A DNA stretch of 64,000 bases from Bimastos eiseni (GCA_959347315.1 OY365809.1:1952439-2016438), one strand, 5' to 3'; positions 10,041 to 21,240 are shown, counted from the first letter of the stretch. Notes: a model not told the origin generated them from the sequence alone. Made by a program: numbers and translations.

Positions 10041-10464
10041 CGGAACGCTACATACAGCTACATAGTTCCTTTTAAAATCTAACACAGCTTGCAGTCCAGC
10101 AGACTCCTTTCATTTGCCCCCCTTCGTCTTTTTCCCCCTCTCTCCATTCCAACCCCAACCCAAAATACCTCCTGCCAACGCCCCTCCTCTGTATACGGTC
10201 ACTATATATCCAGACACCTGATCCTCAAATGGGTCTGTTGCAGATCCATGGCAGGTTGCGATCTCTCCCTCAGACGGTAATCGATCGCTCTAATCAAACT
10301 AACGAGACAGATGGTGGTATGTCTTACTGGGTCTGGAACCGTTCTTATGCCACCAGTAGCTATACACGAAGACTCCGGAAAGGAATTGGCAGCGACAGGT
10401 CATCAATGCATCGAGGCTCAGCAACATCAATTGGGGTATGAAATGTTTAGAAATATGATACAGA

Positions 10465-10660
10465 ACGGTACAATACAATACAAAACAACTTCATACAATA
10501 CAATACAAAACAACTCCATACAATACAAAACAACTCCATACAATACAATGCAAAACAACTCCATACAATACAATACAATACAACTTGACACAATACAATG
10601 CAATACGATACAATTACATTACGATACAAGTACAATACAAAAGCAAATACAATGCGGTAC
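10465..10660. repeat. (ACAATACAA)n-like minisatellite
   Basis: Repeated ATACAATACAAAACAACTCC blocks decay rightward into ACAATACAATG and CGATACAA. It is irregular and non-coding. Confidence 0.85.
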
Positions 10661-10744
10661 AACTCGAGATATAAATAAGCAAAATGTCATAATGAAAATC
10701 AATAGAACTCAATGCAATGCAATAAAATAGGAAACAGTAAAAGG

Positions 10745-10985
10745 CGATACAAATGCAATGAATATACAACTCTAATTCGAAATCGTCCTTCTATATACAA
10801 TTAATTGAAAAGTGTACTCTGACACGCCACGACAGCGCAACTGCAGTTGTACTGCAGAGCAATTGTGTGCGAAGGACTTGCTCAAGGTCCTTACACAGTG
10901 ATTCCCCGGAAAAGGTTCGAACCCGCAATCTTTGCATTGCAGGACAACCGCTTTGACCAATCGACCTACAATATTGTCCGAGGAA
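10745..10985 (-). repeat. tRNA-derived SINE
   Basis: On the minus strand, an A-box-like stretch (TAGGTCGATTGGTCAAAGCG, about 10949-10971) is followed by a B box (GGTTCGAACC at about 10914-10926), then GGACCTTGAGCAAGTCCTTC and a tail. The body matches the better-preserved copy at 18380-18622. The A box is more decayed than the B box. Confidence 0.7.
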
Positions 10986-11040
10986 TAGCCTTCACTCAAC
11001 TTTGACCCGTTTAGTTACAGAGCGATCGACGTGGATGGAT

Positions 11041-11127
11041 GGATCCAGGGTTTAACGACAGCTTATGACAACAGAGGCCGTTGCTGTCGACAGAAATTTG
11101 CTTGGCATATTACAACACTTGCAGCTA
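11041..11127 (-). repeat. Family C short repeat
   Basis: Plus-strand text GGATCCAGGGTTTAACGACA, GCTTATGACAACAGAGGCCG, TTGCTGTCGACAGAAATTTG, CTTGGCATATTACAACACTT. Read on the minus strand it ends with the same motif as LINE-RH (TGTCATAAGCTGTCGTTAAA). Two good copies exist elsewhere. Confidence 0.75.
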
Positions 11128-11166
11128 ACATTAGTAAGATGTCGCAAATCATTCCAACTTAAAAAC

Positions 11167-11218
11167 CCGTTTAGACACCTTCAAGTCGTGGGTTTCCAAA
11201 ATTATTTAGGCATATAAC
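11167..11218 (+). repeat. Module A copy
   Basis: CGTTTAGACACCTTCAAGTC followed by TTTCCAAAATTATTTAGG and CATATAAC. Confidence 0.5.
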
Positions 11219-11350
11219 TCATACAACCTTATCTTGCTAATGTGTTTATTTGCAAATAGTTTAACCGGTGGACATTAAACAGTTGCAAGGAAGCAGGCAA
11301 TTATTTTATTTTCAAACAATTCTATGGAACAGCAGACACTTTAGTGTGGC

Positions 11351-11377
11351 CATATATATATATATATATATATATCC
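11351..11377. repeat. (TA)n microsatellite
   Basis: Thirteen or so TA steps. The surrounding 11.2-11.8 kb shows no gene. Confidence 0.9.
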
Positions 11378-11804
11378 TAAAATATGTATGTGTATATAAT
11401 GTTTATTTTATATGGCCAAATAAGGTGTAATTGTGTAACAGTTGAAACGCGGTGAATGAATGGAGCTGTTAGTCTTTGCCTCACCCCCTCCTAGTATTAG
11501 TTGACCATCTAATAGAATTTTCTCTGCCCTGTCTTTATCTCCGTATAATTCCCATCCTGCAAATCCTCCTCTGCTGCCACGGCCATTCCCTCGAGAAGGG
11601 AAGAAGCGAGGGAAGGCAGTTCAAGGCACCCTACAATCAGAGCTCTGTTGCGTCAGAGTCTTGTTCGACTAATGTCTTCTCGCCCTCGGTCGCTAAAAGG
11701 CGGGAAAGAGAAATGACCAGGGTGTGAGAGGAGAAGAAGGGTGTGAGAGGAGAAGAAGGGAGGGAGAGGAGTGTGGTATTAGAGCCACAGGATCTAGAAT
11801 ATGG

Positions 11805-11824
11805 AGGGACTGAGAGACAGAGAC

Positions 11825-11857
<33 letters not shown>
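11805..11857. repeat. (GACA)n simple repeat
   Basis: GAGAGACAGAGACAGAGAG followed by a pure GACAGACAGACA run. A complementary (TGTC)n tract lies at 12335-12370. Confidence 0.9.
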
Positions 11858-12429
11858 CCGTTTGAATCATCAATCTCCTGCGCAGAAGTGAAATCGGTCG
11901 TCATCCGTTGGTCATTCAGTCGGTGGTCAGTGAGTGATGGTCATCGCATTGTCCATTTTCCATCATTGATGATCACCCGACCGTGAGAGAGAGGGGATTA
12001 TTGTTGTAGAACGACGATCGGGGTTTTCTCGGATGATGACTTGCCCCGGGGTAGGGGGCTGAGAGAGGTCAAGGGTGGAGTGAGAGGGAGATGGAGGGTG
12101 TGTTCCACCCCTAAGGGCTATTGTCTACCCTAACTCGCACTTCCGGAGGGGTCAAAGCGATGATTCCCAGGTGCAGTGATTAGGGATTTTGGGAAGGGAT
12201 TGGGGAGATACGAGGGAAATGATTATGGAGAAATAAGGGTTTGGGAAATGGCAGAGGATATATGCTCTGTCTGCCTACCCGTCTATTGTCGAATTGTTTT
12301 GTGCATGTTTGTCTCTGTCGTTGTATGTCCGCCTGTTTGTCTGTCTGTATGTCTGTCTGTCTGTCTGTCAGTACAAATGGCTCTTGTATGTTTTGTCCTA
12401 CTAGAAACCGTGAGCTTCGATTCGTTATT

Positions 12430-13100
12430 AGTTGAGGCCATTGTAGAATAGCGACGATTCATAACATTAGACCTATCAGCAGTAGTCTCTCGATTTCAAA
12501 GTTATTGACTCTTAGCAGTTTTGGTGAATGTAAGGTTTTGGATCTGAGAGTTCTAATTCTGTAAGTTCCAGTAGTAAGTCAGAATTTCAGGTAATCTGAA
12601 ATTTGAACGTATTCGATTCTAGAATATTAGATGCAGAAATAATTTGCCAAAAATTCTGCTTGAATTTTTAAGTTCTAGATTCTAAGAGTTCAAATTCACG
12701 AAACAGCTGATAAATTTTCTGACCCTGACCGGTTTCAGAACGTTCTAGATTTTCAGCCTATAATCTTTTAATTCGCAACATGTTAGGCGAATTAAACTTC
12801 ATAGATTTAAACATTGCGCAAGAAATTATATAATTTCAAATTGAGTACCTTCTGTAATTTCAGAGAAGCTTTAAAGTTTGAACTTATGAAATCAAAACTT
12901 TCTAAAAGGATTGAGGTTTCAAGTAAAAGCGTTCGACAGTCTATAATTTATGTAATTTAAATTCAAAACACCAGAATATGCTTCGTCGGTATAGAAATAA
13001 TCTTCTATGATCTGGAAACGAGGTTCTGATTTTCCGTTGAGTCGAAGCAAACGACACTTTCGAATTTTGGCGCGTAATAATCAACGGACGATGGCCACCT
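12430..13100. other. AT-rich stretch without recognisable gene
   Basis: Cryptically simple DNA rich in the words TTCTAGATTCTA, GAATTTCA and AAATTTGAAC. No repeat family shared with the rest of the window, no long ORF and no RNA gene signal were seen. Confidence 0.4.
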
Positions 13101-13828
13101 AGCGTCGTTCATTAAGGCGGTGGAGACAGCGGTGGTCGATAGATGGCCGCGGGGCGTAATCATTGCCCAAACGACTATGCTGAATCACAGCTGCCCTCCT
13201 AATAGCTACATTCATCCTTCCGCCCAACAAAGGCCGCCATTGTACCCACCCCAGGATGGGTGTTTACGAAGAAAGTACCACCCTATGATGCAGGAGACAC
13301 TACAGATAGGACGATGGAGTAATAGGCGAAAGATGGGAGAGGGGATGCGTTGTCCGGCATATTTAGAAGGCCAGAATTTCTTAGACACCCATAAATCCGA
13401 GCAGATGTGGGGCATATAATTGGCCAGTTTCTTGGTCTTCCCGCGGCACCTAATTAAATGAAAATTAGTGTAGCGCACGTTTAAGAAACACACGTGATTA
13501 CGGGGAAAGTTTCGCACGAAATGTACTTGATGACCCAAAGCTTTCTCTTCGGAGAGCATCAGGAAAACTACCAACAAAAGTTATTTCTTTATTAATTATG
13601 CATCTACCCTTACTAATTCAGTCATCGTAACAGTTATATAACACCCTCAATGATTACTTGATACCAAGGCGATAAGAATCAGTCTAGCACAACCCTCAAG
13701 TACGAATTATCTCTATTACCATGACAAGCAAATTGTCAGTATTAGTATTATTGAAATGTCTGTTCCATCCATTCAAAAATAGGCTCAAAAAACGAATCCT
13801 TACAGCATGAGGTGGTGAATTGCCATTG

Positions 13829-13926
13829 GTTGGTTGGTTAGTTGCAATTGAACGACACTGTGTGATAACAAGGATCATTAGCGTCGCCTTACACCTTTAT
13901 CCAGGCTTGGGACTGGCACTACTTGA
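13829..13926 (-). repeat. BR SINE
   Basis: Plus-strand text: AGTTGCAATTGAACGACACT, GTGTGATAACAAGGATCATT, AGCGTCGCC, then CCAGGCTTGGGACTGGCACT. The 3' half is near consensus. Confidence 0.75.
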
Positions 13927-13984
13927 CGGAAAGCAGTGTAGATGCTCAATTTTGCAAATGATTAAAATTTGAGTCACAATTGTC

Positions 13985-14008
13985 ATTATTATTATCATTA
14001 TAATTATA

Positions 14009-14041
<33 letters not shown>

Positions 14042-14112
14042 AGGTTTTTTTTATTATTACTAATATTAATATTATTATTATTATTATTATTATTATTATG
14101 TTATTATTATTA
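13985..14112. repeat. (TTA)n tract
   Basis: About 125 bp of TTA triplets with minor interruptions. On the minus strand it lies just downstream of the reverse transcriptase C-terminal fragment at 14154-14474, as a (TAA)n tail would. Confidence 0.9.
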
Positions 14113-14153
14113 CTATATATGTTTCACATTATGCTGTTATCGCCCATGATGAG

Positions 14154-14474
14154 CTAAGTGAGTGTTGGCAATGTCCCGAAGAGGCAGGCTGCGTTCCCAC
14201 GCTGAAGGACAACTGAGATACGTTGGAACAGAAATGACGTCTCCATTGGATCGTGGGTTGCAGCACTCGTTCGACTACCCAACTCTGAGATGAACTGCAG
14301 TCCTTCACTGCTCCAAGCGCCGCCGGATTCCAAGGAGAGGGCTACGAAGTCGTGGGTGTTGGTTATGGTGGAATACTTGGCCCTCTTCGTCTTAGCTGCG
14401 CGTTCGGCTGCTTCGCCAGCTCTGATAGATGTGTCGACAAGATGTGACTTGGCGTAGGTGTCGGGCACTGTCAC
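14154..14474 (-). pseudogene. C-terminal fragment of a LINE reverse transcriptase (AAT-flanked family)
   Basis: A 106-codon open stretch with segments of the form KRAKYSTI, FVALSLES, GGAWSSEGLQFISELG, SAATHDPMETSFLFQRI and VVLQRGNAACLFGT. I recognise this as the region after the reverse transcriptase palm and thumb in a family of non-LTR polyproteins widespread in invertebrates. The same segment occurs at 23356-23562, and the catalytic part of what seems to be the same family lies at 40256-41404. It is 5'-truncated and sits between two (AAT)n tracts. No catalytic residues remain, so it is non-functional alone. Confidence 0.65.
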
Positions 14475-14488
14475 ATCCCATGCCAGAC

Positions 14489-14538
14489 ATTATTATAAGT
14501 ATTATTATTATTAATAATAATTATTATTATTATTATTC
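14489..14538. repeat. (TTA)n/(TAA)n tract
   Basis: It separates the reverse transcriptase fragment from the LINE-RH 3' end. On the minus strand it directly continues the LINE-RH terminus (TTGAATAATAATAATAA), so it is probably that element's tail. Confidence 0.85.
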
Positions 14539-14795
14539 AACAATTTAACGGCATCTTATAGCAACACAGGCTGTTGACGTCTTCAGAATTTGTTACATTT
14601 CAGTTCAATTTCGTATAAAGCTTTAATCCTTTATCTTTATGTTGTCTTTCTTTCTTTAGTCTTTCTGTTTTCTTTCTTCCTTTTGTGTTGTTATTGATTC
14701 CATTTCTGCATGACTGGTTGCTGAGACAGAAATATTTGACATATGGTTGTTGTAGATGTTTCATAACATATAAATTATTCACTGAGCGACAATGA
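14539..14795 (-). mobile_element. LINE-RH 3' UTR end
   Basis: Minus-strand words shared with 33419-34392: CTGTCTCAGCAACCAGTCAT, GAAAGACAACATAAAGATAA, AAGCTTTATACGAAATTG and AAGACGTCAACAGCCTG. The end is TGTTGCTATAAGATGCCGTT. It holds no coding sequence. Confidence 0.85.
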
Positions 14796-14939
14796 TTCAT
14801 ATTATAGAGACTATGACTTCTTTTTAATGGTGTCTAAGTTCCCGTTGCTTTTTAATGGTTATCATCTATTTCATCTGATCTGATGAGAAATGAATTTAGG
14901 AAATGCTATGTTGTTGATCATGGGCATGTTACTTGTAGT

Positions 14940-15310
14940 TTCAGCTTAACGCCACGAAATGAGGTAAGCATCGAATGCTCGCAATAGAGTAAAAAATATT
15001 TAATGACGTCTTGTGACAGGTAAGGTCTTTGACGTCTTATCATTTTGTTGACTCTTGCGATTGATACATTTACCCTTTCTATAATTTCATCAATCTGGCA
15101 AGCATTTCGAGTTGTTTTCATTCTCACCAACAGACATAGGGCTCCTTGCTCTTACAGTTGTCTTTATTCGACGTTTTATACAACACTACTAAGCATGTTT
15201 ACATTAATGTGAGTTTTTTAAGGATTTAAAAAAATTAAATTAAAAAACCTGCATATGTAATACTTAATGTATTTACACAGTGCTAAGCTATATTAAGTCA
15301 TGAAGCATTT
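14940..15310 (-). mobile_element. LINE-RH 3' UTR end, copy-1 subfamily
   Basis: On the minus strand this matches the 3' UTR of the element at 4098-5535: TAGTAGTGTTGTATA, GTGAGAATGAAAACAACTCG, AAGACGTCAAAGACCTT, ending CTGTCACAAGACGTCATTAA. It fixes the 3' boundary of that subfamily independently. Confidence 0.8.
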
Positions 15311-15814
15311 CTATACGACCTTAGTTTTAATTATATAGCTTTGAAGTTTCATATGAATGTTGTCGTGCTTCATGACCGTACAAATAATGCTAATGTTGCT
15401 CATAATAAAGGTGTTTAAAAATCTACTTTGATTGGACGAAGGCAACGTTTTGTTTGATTACAGGCGCATCGACGACGTTTGATGAAAACAAAACTTGAAG
15501 CCTTTGATTTAATGTAATGCAATCGAACATTTGTATAGCGCCGCTATAAATTGTCTGCGCTCTCATTGGGCGTCGGTGCTAAGCAAGGACACAGAGAAGT
15601 CTCAGCAGGCGTTGCCGGAAGGACCAGAACCGGAAACTTGTGAGGGTTAGTTATTCCGGACGCAGTGTTTGTGGAAGACAGTTCCAAGCTGAGGGACAAA
15701 GTATGCACTGATCCTAGACTGGGCAGAAGCAGAGCGCCCACGCGAAAAACCAAAAGGCCACAAGTAGAAGGTCGCAGGGACGCCCTTGCATGTAAGGTAC
15801 TTATGCAGTACTTT

Positions 15815-16610
15815 ATTCAACGCATCTTCTCGTCTGATCGCCCGTCTTCCTCGTTTCTCGCCTATTTCAACTTTCCTGACTGAACATCTTCATGGCCTTC
15901 CTCTAACTCAGCGTTTCCCAAAATGTGTTCCGCGGAACCTTAGGGTTCTGTGAGTTGAAGACAAGGGTTCTGCGGAAAAATTTCAGTGTGAACAATAAGC
16001 TTAGAACAATTTATAGTAATGTTTACGAATTTTTCATAGGAGGCATTTTGCTTAAAATCTATGTGTAACTCTATATGCAAGAGAATTCATGTCATTCTCA
16101 TCGATATTTATGTTGTTATTAACTTAATGTTGGTCTAAGTCGATAATTATCTGCATTCTCGATTGTTTCTACCTACAACAGAATATTTTCAGTTTTCGAC
16201 AGAGTTCCGCCAAAAATCGATAAGATCACAAGAGTTCCACGACCAAAAAAGATTGGGAAACGCTGCCCTAACTGATAGGATTCAGTTCAAATTCATCTTT
16301 CTTACATGCAAAGCGTTTCTGGGTCGAGCTCCACTCTATCTATGTGATCTTATCAGGCAACCTATCTCAGCTACCTCTGGACGTCCTCTCCGCCCTTTAG
16401 ACCGTCAGGACCTTCTAGTACCTCGGTCTTGGACTGCCACAGCTCAGCATCGTGCCTATGCCTCTGTTGACCCTTTCCTATTAAACAGTCTTCCTGCTGT
16501 GACTCGTGCTGCAATCTTATCTAGTAGCACAACTGTTTCTGCTCATTCTCTTAAGACTTTTTCTCTAGGGGGTTTCCGCACTGGGAGCGCCTCTTGTTAG
16601 GTTGTACTGT
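15815..16610 (+). pseudogene. CR1-like LINE reverse transcriptase C-terminus split by a MITE
   Basis: A reading frame at 15815-15908 (ARLPRFSPIS, then HLHGLPLT) continues after the 357-bp insertion, from 16274, with DRIQFK, CKAFLGRAPLYLCDLIR, RPLDRQDLLVPRSW and FLLNSLPA. This is the conserved tail of CR1/jockey-like LINE polyproteins (RLIGRIPKF, LHWLPV, RIxYK, APxYLxDL, WNxLP). The reverse transcriptase core is absent. It is a 5'-truncated, dead copy and has no function for the host. Confidence 0.8.
15909..16265. mobile_element. 357-bp non-autonomous hAT-like MITE
   Basis: It begins CAGCGTTTCCCAAAATGTG and ends ATTGGGAAACGCTG, so the terminal inverted repeats are CAGCGTTTCCCAA-like. It is flanked by 8-bp duplications CTCTAACT (15901-15908) and CCCTAACT (16266-16273), one mismatch apart. 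Eight-base duplications are the rule for hAT transposons. The interior (GTTCCGCGGAACC, GGGTTCTG) has no ORF. A fragment of the same interior (GTTCTGGGAAAAACTTTCAG) appears near 21300. Confidence 0.85.
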
Positions 16611-16761
16611 GAGAAGGGCTTTATAAGTGTAAATAGAATAGAACCGAAGATGTTGGTAATTTCAAAATCCTGAGCAATGCTGACTGCTATATCGAATAAG
16701 AATCAAGCGTTCAAGAGGTGTCGTAAATTGCATGCTTTGGCGACTTGTAGTATTAGCTATT

Positions 16762-16851
16762 TTAGTCTAACAATGCTGCGCGATGAGAAAGACCAATATT
16801 GTCACCCACCTCCTTTATCTAGACTTGGGACTGGCACTGCCTAAGTTCAAG
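16762..16851 (-). repeat. BR SINE, diverged
   Basis: Plus-strand text: GAGAAAGACCAATATTGTCA, CCCACCTCCTTTATCTAGAC, TTGGGACTGGCACTGCC. Confidence 0.6.
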
Positions 16852-17286
16852 CGGTGGAGGGGTTCCGTACGCCACATAATTTGAAATTCAATTGACAGCC
16901 TCGGAATATGGAATATTTTTGTAAGCAGTTTATTCCATGACATGCTAAGCCATTTGCGGTTTTTGAAGTGGTGTGAAAAACTAATTGTTAACATGATCAA
17001 AGGATTAAATGTCTAATTAAAATACCGATTTAGTTTTTTTGTCTACAACACAAAGAACCGCCACATCAATATGCAATGAAGGCGAGACGTTACTGCCATC
17101 TGGCGAATAGGACTGATCTTTATAGTTGCAACATCATTCATTTCGAGCGCCACTAGTTCTGGAAGAGCGCTCTAGATACGTAGCCTTTACGACAAACTAC
17201 CCGATGTTATAAAGTTTCGCCTGCCACCTAGCGAGTGTCTCTTTAAATTAAATCTTAACCGTTCCGGTAGATTACCTAAATCCTAC

Positions 17287-17371
17287 GCTGCTTGCAATCT
17301 GCCAGTACCAAGTCTGAATAAAGTAGGTACAAACGCCAATGATGGTTATTATCACATGGTGTTGTTAAAAT
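17287..17371 (+). repeat. BR SINE, diverged
   Basis: GCTGCTTGCAATCTGCCAGT, ACCAAGTCTGAATAAAGTAG and TTATTATCACATGGTGTTGT. The surrounding 16.9-18.3 kb shows no recognisable gene. Confidence 0.6.
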
Positions 17372-18379
17372 GATAATAGTCCTACTACTCATATTGCCTA
17401 GTCGTACCCAATGCTCCGAAAGGTCACTCGCTGTTTTGATTAGATCGCAATTTTAACATCACAACGTAAGCTTATAAAAATTATATCGCGCCGCATTACC
17501 AGAAATTTAGCAAAAGACAATTTACGTTCTTATAACCTTCCAAAACATCGGCAAGACATATTTCCTCTTCGTTGAGCTCTGACTAGAGACCTTACTACTC
17601 GTTCTCTGTCCAAGACGCCTAGCACTTCTCCAACCATTTCCATGGTAATCACAAGATACCTGTTGCGTTCTTTCATCCAACCGTTTGGGCAGCCATCTTC
17701 CCATAGTGGGTGTGGTTATGACCTTCCACAAGGGTCAGTATCTCTACACGACGATAAGATCAGTCGTGGCAACCAAAGATGTCGTTAAATATTGACACTA
17801 CTGCTACAGTACTGTCATAATTATTGTTGTCACACAAGTAACTAAGACGACTCCTAATTGTCAGCTCACATTTAGAAACCTTGAAAGTGGTTGCTGTCTA
17901 TGCTACGTAATTGCTTATATCCGATTAATGGTCAAATGATCCTCACACGTGACTTCATTTGCCTGAAACATTGGAAAGTATGCCATTGCGGGATTCTCCT
18001 TTAAACATAGACACACAACTTTGGATGAGTTTGACCGCATGAATTCTAGCGGGAAAATTGACATTAGCATATCATCTGACCTGCTAATAGCGACGCTATA
18101 TCACAATAATATGAGTATTTAAATTCAGAGAAATACCCTTTTAAACGTATTTGTGCATTGTATAATATTCACAGATCTCAATGATATAATTTGTCTTGGT
18201 TCAATCTGGCGTTCAGTGTCATTAAAATATTAATCATCGGAAACTGATGCAAGAGATCGTCGAATTGAACGTAACTCACTTTGAAGCTAATTAGAGAGTG
18301 GCTAATGGAGCTGTATGGAAGCCACACATGCAGGTATTGAAATGTTTTCGACTTCGTTTTCTTGCTCTCGGTATATAAG

Positions 18380-18622
18380 GACCACAGTGGCCGATCGGTT
18401 AGAACGGTCAGTCCGTATCGTTCAGTGTGCGCTGAGCGCGCGGGTTCGAGCCTCGTCTGGGGCGTCAGTCACTGTGTAGGGACCTTGAGCAAGTCCTTCG
18501 CGCACCATTGATCTGCAGCACAACTGCAATTGCGCCGTCGAGGCGCGTGTATGCACTTCTGAGTAAAAGATGTTGAAAGAAGGGCGGTATCGAATTTCGG
18601 AGATGAATAAATGAATGAATTT
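18380..18622 (+). mobile_element. tRNA-derived SINE
   Basis: A box TGGCCGATCGGTTAGA at about 18388-18403 and B box GGGTTCGAGCCTC at about 18442-18454, with tRNA-like spacing. The body begins GGGACCTTGAGCAAGTCCTT, and the element ends in a (TGAA)n-type tail (ATGAATAAATGAATGAAT). It would be transcribed by RNA polymerase III from the internal boxes and moved by a LINE with a similar tail. A second copy lies at 10745-10985 on the minus strand. Confidence 0.85.
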
Positions 18623-18912
18623 CATCGCCATATGTTCTACGCGTCGACAGTTGGATAGCTACTGTTTAATAACGCCTTCCCATAACAAAAATAATCAGGC
18701 TTTTACTTGAACATAGTTAAACAACCATTAAAGGAGATGATGTAGCTATGTGATAGTCTGTGTCGGCGTCGATAATATAATTATCAATTCCAATAATCTT
18801 GGTTGCAATGATTCATGAATCAAACACTAGCAACACATTCAATATAACTGCAGATTTAAGATAACTTATGTTTCAGCTTGCTAGAAAGGTAATTTGCGAT
18901 TGTTCGCTCTAG

Positions 18913-18997
18913 GTCCGTGCCAGTACCAAGCCAAGATGAAGGAGGAGGGCAACACCAATAATCTTTATTGTCCCACAGTGTGGTTAAACTGAAACTA
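18913..18997 (+). repeat. BR SINE
   Basis: GTGCCAGTACCAAGCCAAGA, AGGAGGAGGGCAACACCAAT and CCCACAGTGTGGTTAAACTG. Confidence 0.7.
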
Positions 18998-19454
18998 TTA
19001 CCTTTGCGGGCTAGGACTCAACGGGTTTTAAAGTGTCTGCAGCTACATTCTGTATTATTAAAGTATTATATTTAGACATTTATGAAGCGCATTTAGTAGG
19101 ACGAACCGTTCAGAAGCGCTACCAGTGCGCGAGGCCCCACAAGACGAATGAGGTTTTGAGATGCAGAAGAAGTAGCCATTTCTTCGCTCAGCTGTCTTGT
19201 CTTGGTTCGTATTCAATCGATGTCATCTTTGTCTGCCTTCAGATTCCAACATCATCAGCTACTTGTATCGATGGTTGAGTGATATCCCCATCAGTCGACC
19301 TTTAGGGCGGCCAGACTCGTTCAGCGGAGCGACCTATCAGCTGTCTATCATCAGTGCCTATTGATGGCGTATTACGGGAATGCGTCAAAAGCCTGTAGTT
19401 TGTCAACACCCTGTAAAATATTATTTTGAATAGGAACAAAAAAATGCTTTCTGC

Positions 19455-19815
19455 TTCCATTTAGACATCATCCTTTGATCAATCCAGCTCCCATTTAAGC
19501 ATCACTTTTCATCTATCCAATTCCAATTTAAACATGATTCTTTTATTTTTCATCGATTCAGCTTCCAATTAAGCATCATTCTTTCACCAATCCAGCCTCG
19601 ATTTAAGCATAATTTTTCATCAAAACGGCTTCCATTTAAGCACCATTTGACGCATCATTTGTTCATCGGTCCAGCTTCCATTTAAGCATAACTCTTTTAA
19701 TTTTTCACCTATCCGGCTTCCATTAAGGCACAATTCTTTCACCAATCCAGCTTCTATTTAAACATCATTTTTTCATCGATCCAACTTCAATTTAAGCATC
19801 ACTTTTGTAATCAGT
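19455..19815. repeat. Degenerate minisatellite, unit about 40 bp
   Basis: About nine loosely repeated units built on ATCCAGCTTCCATTTAAGCA and TCATTCTTTCATC. Unit length varies because of internal (TTTTAATTT) inserts. It is non-coding. Confidence 0.8.
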
Positions 19816-19825
19816 CTAGTTTATA

Positions 19826-19943
19826 GTGGTTGTTGCAGTTTAACGACACAATGTGATAACAAAGATCATTAGCGTCTCCCTCCTCCTTCATCCAGGCTTG
19901 GGACTGGCACTGGTCGAGCAGTACCAGTGGCGCAGTTTTAGTT
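19826..19943 (-). mobile_element. BR SINE with possible 9-bp duplication
   Basis: Near-consensus reverse copy: GTTGTTGCAGTTTAACGACA, AACAAAGATCATTAGCGTCT, CCAGGCTTGGGACTGGCACT. TAGTTTATA occurs at 19817-19825 and again at 19944-19952. This may be a target-site duplication, though AT-rich chance matches are possible. Confidence 0.75.
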
Positions 19944-20321
19944 TAGTTTATACTTACACAACCTACATTTAAACGAATGAACAAATATTTTACAGGGTGT
20001 TGACGTGCTCCAGCGGTGTTTGGTTTCCAACACTTTCTTCTTCTTCGTCGAGCTAAGGACCAAAACAGTTTAAATGGTCTGATAGGAGAAACCCATCAAT
20101 GACTCAAGAGAACGGATTTTGTCACAGAACAGAACTTGTGGCTCAAAGAATCTGAAAACTAATTCAATTGGCCAATAAAATATCAAACTATAGAAACGTT
20201 TTATCGACCGCATTCAAAATTATCGAATGATCAGTCATTCGTTAAATAGCATCACCTCAACTTACGACAGAAAAACCAAGTCGTTAAGAGAAACGGTTGG
20301 AAAAGTGCCAAGCGTCTTGGA

Positions 20322-20521
20322 NNNNNNNNNNNNNNNNNNNNNNNNNNNNNNNNNNNNNNNNNNNNNNNNNNNNNNNNNNNNNNNNNNNNNNNNNNNNNNN
20401 NNNNNNNNNNNNNNNNNNNNNNNNNNNNNNNNNNNNNNNNNNNNNNNNNNNNNNNNNNNNNNNNNNNNNNNNNNNNNNNNNNNNNNNNNNNNNNNNNNNN
20501 NNNNNNNNNNNNNNNNNNNNN
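20322..20521. other. Assembly gap of 200 N
   Basis: Exactly 200 undetermined bases. The true length is unknown and any ORF read through it is an artefact. Confidence 0.99.
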
Positions 20522-20530
20522 CCCAGGGTG

Positions 20531-20892
20531 AGTTTTTTTTAATCTTTCAACAGAATGGCGCCCCGACGCATTGAGCACGCGACGCCATCTCTTTCCTGGA
20601 GCGAGAGACGCCCGACTTCATCCCTCCAACATTGGCCTTCGAAATCACCGGACCTTAACCCAGTCGACTATAGCAGATGCAGTGTGCTGCAAGAGAAGGC
20701 TTACGCTCCAGAATAGCCAGCATCAAAGAACTCAAAACGGGTCAGGTTGACGAATGGGCGCGCCTTGACCAGTCGATCGTTGATGCTGCTATCGGCCAGT
20801 GGCGTGCCCGTCTAGGCGCTAGTGTCCGCGTAAGCGGGGCACATTTAAAGCAAAATTCTAGCACTCTTAAGCAGATCTATCGCAACAATTAA
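20531..20892 (+). pseudogene. Decayed mariner (DD37D-like) transposase C-terminus
   Basis: Begins right after the gap with FQQNGAPTH, then FLERETPDFIPP, a broken stretch where a WPPNSPDLNP-like motif should be, and RSRIASIKEL, WARLDQSIVDAAIGQWRARL, SGAH. This parallels the C-terminal part of the transposase at 30414-31520. The second catalytic Asp is replaced by Asn, and stops interrupt the third motif, so it is inactive. The N-terminal half falls in or before the gap. Confidence 0.75.
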
Positions 20893-21195
20893 AAATTCTG
20901 CTAAGTAAACCATATTTAACTTTACTGCTCATTCAATCGTCAGATACTTTGTTGCAAGTAATACAATTTAAGCATAATATACAAAATTGGTGCATCTGTT
21001 TTTAACAAGGTTTAGTGCGGTGATATGAGTGAGGTGAGGTAGAAAATTTATATATGGCATAAAATTTCAGCCATTTTCCATCTACCTATCGAAGGTTATT
21101 AAAATTGGTGGAAATTTGACGAAGTTCTGACAAAAACAATTTTGCTAGGTTTATTTTGAGACACGGTGTGTATATAATATTATGTCTTCGATGGG

Positions 21196-21240
21196 CATAT
21201 TTGGACACCTTTATAATGTTGAGCTCCGAAATTTTAATAG
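21196..21240 (+). repeat. Module A copy
   Basis: CATATTTGGACACCTTTATA followed by GAGCTCCGAAATTTTAATAG. Confidence 0.5.

Noticed and set aside
11041..11127. Conserved non-coding RNA gene
   Set aside because: The same sequence recurs three more times in the window with an 11-bp target duplication at one copy, so it is a mobile repeat.
13120..13419. 99-codon ORF with LNHSCPPN resembling the NHSCxPN motif of SET-domain proteins
   Set aside because: The surrounding residues show no other SET or MYND features. A short chance match is more likely.
17522..17731. 69-codon minus-strand ORF faintly like a LINE C-terminal tail (GRWLPKRLDERTQQ)
   Set aside because: Only a few residues resemble the RPxxRWxD tail; not enough to call.
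20227..20578. ORFs of 81-115 codons across 20.3-20.6 kb
   Set aside because: They consist mostly of the 200-N gap.
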